DNA of 9,002 nucleotides from an uncultured Desulfovibrionaceae bacterium (GTDB lineage Bacteria > Desulfobacterota > Desulfovibrionia > Desulfovibrionales > Desulfovibrionaceae): the NCBI GenBank assembly GCA_947178315.1, contig CAMWXW010000017.1:1-9002 (forward strand). The letters run 5' to 3'. Made by a program: the position numbers and the translations under genes. Below, piece by piece: positions 8,301-9,002 of this stretch; position 1 is the stretch's first letter, and every line of letters begins with the position of its first letter. Below the pieces are notes generated by a model. It saw only the letters and a program-made list of their open reading frames with translations. It had not been told where the DNA came from and made no database searches.

Positions 8301-8655
8301 GGCGAGTGTAGTAATCAGAGGAGAGCATATTATCTGTAAAAAATATATTTCGCAAGCCTGTTATTGGAGAGTTAAGTGTTTCTGTACCATCACTATATGC
8401 GAGTAATCTTCCATCTTTTTGATTTTCGATAGGTTTTTGATTTTCAGGTTTTGTAATTTCTACAGATAGTTCAACAGGTGTATAGCCAGGACACTCTCCA
8501 TCAGGTCTATCGACATAGAGAGCAATAGATGCTTTTGTTTGTGTTTTATCCTGTAACTCATACTTCTGTGTGACAGGAATTTTCTTTGAATCATTAGGTG
8601 GAGCTGGTGCTACAAGTATCTTCCCCAGCGAATTTGTATTGGCGTTATTTGACAT
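5302..8655 (-). CDS. Large RTX-like nonapeptide-repeat protein, probably exported (1117 aa)
   Basis: The start is supported by GGAG (8663-8666), seven bases upstream. Layout: residues 1-150 are a Pro-rich region with no signal peptide or membrane segment; about 155-215 begin weak repeats; about 215-735 are successive 9-residue units of the form x-x-[GTS]-x-G-x-[DN]-[ST]-I; about 740-900 is a non-repetitive beta-type region; about 900-1117 is a Ser/Thr/Glu-rich tail with duplicated segments. One unit, GGLGNDTII (221-229), matches the classical RTX calcium motif GG-x-G-x-D-x-hydrophobic-x exactly; most others keep only part of it, and about half have Asn where the calcium-binding Asp should be. 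Only one Cys is visible (residue 55). The repeats predict a beta-roll or beta-solenoid. A missing N-terminal signal, repeats and a C-terminal tail fit type I secretion as a surface or secreted adhesin or structural protein. No toxin, lipase or protease domain is visible, so the function stays open. Confidence 0.9.
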   Translation of the reverse strand: MSNNANTNSLGKILVAPAPPNDSKKIPVTQKYELQDKTQTKASIALYVDRPDGECPGYTPVELSVEITKPENQKPIENQKDGRLLAYSDGTETLNSPITGLRNIFFTDNMLSSDYYTRPQKPFENLIDSTHKPPLSSTTQTSPNPGLLNSSYLFIGTPNEDTINTSTSDNSVTISGQLSSDVLTGSNFADLIFGGYIGTTEEDRTFTSTISIDSNTNTIVGGLGNDTIIAGSSSDLIWAGVNNDNTAHGGNNLIYTGGHQDTVYTGSGNNTVHVSNGSHTTITATTEQALINASSGNDSIIISASGKNTINAGDGNNTISVEGTGVHTITAGAGNDSILLTGGSSNSVSAGTGNNTISISSTGNNTIHSTGLDTITLATGVTQITTSGTGTVSLNAGDGNNSLTIQNTGVTTILSGSGNDTITSSDGIDSISVSGGNNQIQSGNGNDTITTGNGNDSITSTSGNNSITSTGGDNTIASGSGNDIIISGDGADSISVSGGDNQIQSGNGNDSITTGDGADSISVSGGNNQIQSGNGNDTITTGIGNDSITSTGGDNNIQITGGSNTIILGTGNDIITSGDGADSISVSGGNNQIQSGNGNDTITTGNGNDSITSTGGDNSIQIIGGSNTIVSGTGNDTITSGNGADSISVSGGNNQIQSGAGNDTIITGIGNDSITITGGDNSIQITGGNNTITSGTGNDTLSLGSGTHTITMAGGNNSISLTNSTVSLTTQDTTTGNDTVYTSGSIQGTLDLGGGKADILMIANNTSFNTTQTHIKNTEAIYVSNSTTPTQIDQSIMVEAISTSANFYNVSMAGNVLTNQMLISGSTSASGNVLQFNLSNTDALILGTQNIQNVGTVYIVSISPPGVSGTLMLIPSHFMDNVTITKNGSTPTSLSSLIGSVYDQSHSSYIQITPGADHTSLTTGGSLNQAINGTLQTTVGRNIDDTIIEHDINTAIISEDSSHEDSEQTYSQASSTVKSSETLHSVSEQSGQSLYEVTPSYELSSNTASNEITYSKPSDILTLPSTEKTQYLADISLPSYLDSNKIVLESSHVASGEEKIPSHLEEREILYTAPLIHELSTPSSSNTQEYIADSFTLSTETQSYIDSHAILIATGTI
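5314..5625 (-). repeat. Degenerate duplication in the C-terminal tail of the RTX-like protein
   Basis: Residues 1011-1048 (5512-5625) and 1068-1114 (5314-5454) align as E-I-x-Y-x-x-P, then P-S, T-Q-x-Y-x-A-D, and Y-x-D-S-x-x-I. The second copy carries short insertions. DNA similarity is also visible around the GTGTTTGAAGAA and GTATTTGAAGAA stretches, and a third, poorer copy may precede residue 1011. These copies occupy the region where a type I secretion signal would be expected. Confidence 0.55.
6466..8013 (-). repeat. Nonapeptide (27-bp) repeat solenoid region
   Basis: Residues about 215-730 fall into 9-residue units with a near-invariant Ile/Leu/Val at the end and Gly at the fifth place, for example QSGNGNDTI, VSGGNNQIQ and STGNNTIHS. 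The register is kept almost without break in the downstream half and is looser upstream. Units with Asp and units with Asn at the seventh place are interspersed. The 27-base periodicity also produces long open shadow frames on both strands. Confidence 0.85.
6553..7389 (-). repeat. Higher-order 189-bp tandem array (seven nonapeptides per copy)
   Basis: Read in gene direction the blocks are 7389-7201 (189 bp), 7200-7120 (81 bp, three units), 7119-6931, 6930-6742 and 6741-6553 (189 bp each). They encode residues 423-701, which is 31 units of nine. The landmark GATACAGA recurs at 6707, 6896, 7085, 7166 and 7355, giving spacings of 189, 189, 81 and 189. The two middle copies differ by eye at only about 17 of 189 positions, indicating recent duplication. 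All block lengths are multiples of 27, so copy-number changes keep both reading frame and repeat register. Confidence 0.9.
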
Positions 8656-8695
8656 ACTCTATCTCCAGTTTTACTCTATAACATGTTTCTGAAGT

Positions 8696-8712
8696 ATATA
8701 GGACTCCTATAT
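8696..8712. promoter_or_regulatory. 17-bp perfect palindrome, candidate operator
   Basis: ATATAGGA (8696-8703) and TCCTATAT (8705-8712) are exact reverse complements around one C. The site lies just downstream of the predicted minus-strand transcription start and touches the -35 of the plus-strand promoter, a position suited to a dimeric repressor. In RNA it could also form a hairpin in the 5' leader, but a one-base loop would need to open. Confidence 0.4.
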
Positions 8713-8739
8713 TGACATGAGAATATGTTCGAATATAAT
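8712..8739 (+). promoter_or_regulatory. Plus-strand promoter with perfect consensus hexamers
   Basis: TTGACA (8712-8717) and TATAAT (8734-8739) are both exact sigma-70 consensus, 16 bases apart, one less than optimal. Transcription would start near 8746 and run rightward into a stretch with only a hairpin, a T-run and a small hydrophobic ORF. Its -10 overlaps the -10 of the opposing promoter. Confidence 0.5.
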
Positions 8740-8760
8740 ATCCATTTTATGAAAAGTCAA
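8732..8760 (-). promoter_or_regulatory. Sigma-70 promoter for the RTX-like gene
   Basis: On the minus strand TTGACT (8760-8755) and TATATT (8737-8732) are separated by exactly 17 bases, each matching five of six consensus positions. The predicted start near 8725 gives a leader of about 70 bases that contains the palindrome and the GGAG ribosome binding site. This is the best promoter for the two minus-strand genes. Confidence 0.6.
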
Positions 8761-8788
8761 ATAAATGACGCACTGTTACTCTAGGGTA

Positions 8789-8822
8789 AAATAGCAGTTT
8801 TATACTGATAAACTAGCTATTT
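8789..8822. other. Bulged 12-bp hairpin in the divergent upstream region
   Basis: AAATAGC (8789-8795) pairs with GCTATTT (8816-8822) and AGTTT (8796-8800) with AAACT (8810-8814). There is one unpaired A at 8815 and a nine-base loop. On the minus strand the stem ends in TTTT, so it could be a weak terminator for a gene beyond the right edge. On the plus strand it lies about 45 bases into the predicted transcript, with a T8 run 27 bases further on. Confidence 0.45.
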
Positions 8823-8835
8823 ATGATATGATGGA

Positions 8836-8997
8836 ATGAATTCTAACTCTTTTTTTTCTTTATTATCCTATTGGTTTTATTTGATAAATATATTACACTA
8901 TATGGTATGTACTCCAGACTATAAAATGATGATTTTCTCTACATCTACCATTTATATTTCTGTACTCCCATTACTTCTTTTCCTTATCTCTCTATAA
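8836..8997 (+). CDS. Possible small hydrophobic protein (53 aa), weak
   Basis: An ATG at 8836 opens a complete frame ending in TAA at 8995-8997. The product has two hydrophobic stretches (about residues 6-24 and 37-53) around a short polar middle (CTPDYK), as in a two-helix membrane peptide. It lies about 90 bases downstream of a perfect-consensus promoter. Against it: there is no ribosome binding site at proper distance (GGA touches the ATG), and T-rich DNA gives Phe/Leu/Ile-rich frames by chance. It may well be non-coding. Confidence 0.2.
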   Translation: MNSNSFFSLLSYWFYLINILHYMVCTPDYKMMIFSTSTIYISVLPLLLFLISL

Positions 8998-9002
8998 TAC
9001 AT

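Larger units (their letters stand above)
8656..9002. other. Long intergenic or upstream region of the RTX-like gene
   Basis: These 347 bases hold no confident gene. From left to right they contain the ribosome binding site of the large gene, a 17-bp palindrome, two overlapping divergent promoters, a bulged 12-bp hairpin, a run of eight T (8850-8857) and a possible 53-codon hydrophobic ORF reaching the right edge. I see no tRNA, other structured RNA class or insertion-sequence end here. Confidence 0.6.

Overview
This is an AT-rich bacterial window with short gaps on the left and one long, low-complexity surface or secreted protein gene on the right. The block aroQ (type II dehydroquinase) - efp - ftsK, preceded by a ferredoxin-nitroreductase fusion, resembles Desulfovibrio-type genomes. 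The AT-rich composition makes a low-GC member of the Desulfovibrionaceae such as Lawsonia my best guess. This rests on gene content and style, not on a database match, and I hold it only moderately.

Left half (1-4410, plus strand). A 5'-truncated nitroreductase with an N-terminal ferredoxin domain ends at 811. After 87 bases come aroQ, efp and ftsK, separated by only 3 and 2 bases, so they look like one translationally coupled operon. All three are housekeeping genes: shikimate pathway, translation elongation through proline stretches, and chromosome segregation at division. ftsK appears to start at TTG.

Middle (4411-4547). This is a convergent gap with an imperfect hairpin followed, on the minus strand, by a short U-run. 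It is a plausible terminator for the rightmost genes.

Right half (4548-8655, minus strand). A 1117-residue RTX-like protein is followed after 52 bases by an acidic, apparently disordered 233-residue protein of unknown function. A perfect 10-bp hairpin sits between them. The large protein is built of 9-residue Gly/Asn/Asp units. Inside this solenoid is a higher-order array in which seven units (63 residues, 189 bp) repeat four times, plus a three-unit partial copy. It has no visible N-terminal signal peptide, which would fit type I secretion, but no transporter genes lie in the window.

Upstream end (8656-9002). This 347-base stretch without a confident gene holds a good minus-strand promoter for the large gene and, overlapping it, a plus-strand promoter with perfect consensus hexamers. 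It also holds a 17-bp palindrome, a long bulged hairpin and a weakly supported 53-codon hydrophobic ORF. The most interesting parts of the window are the super-repeat protein with its small partner and this compact divergent control region.
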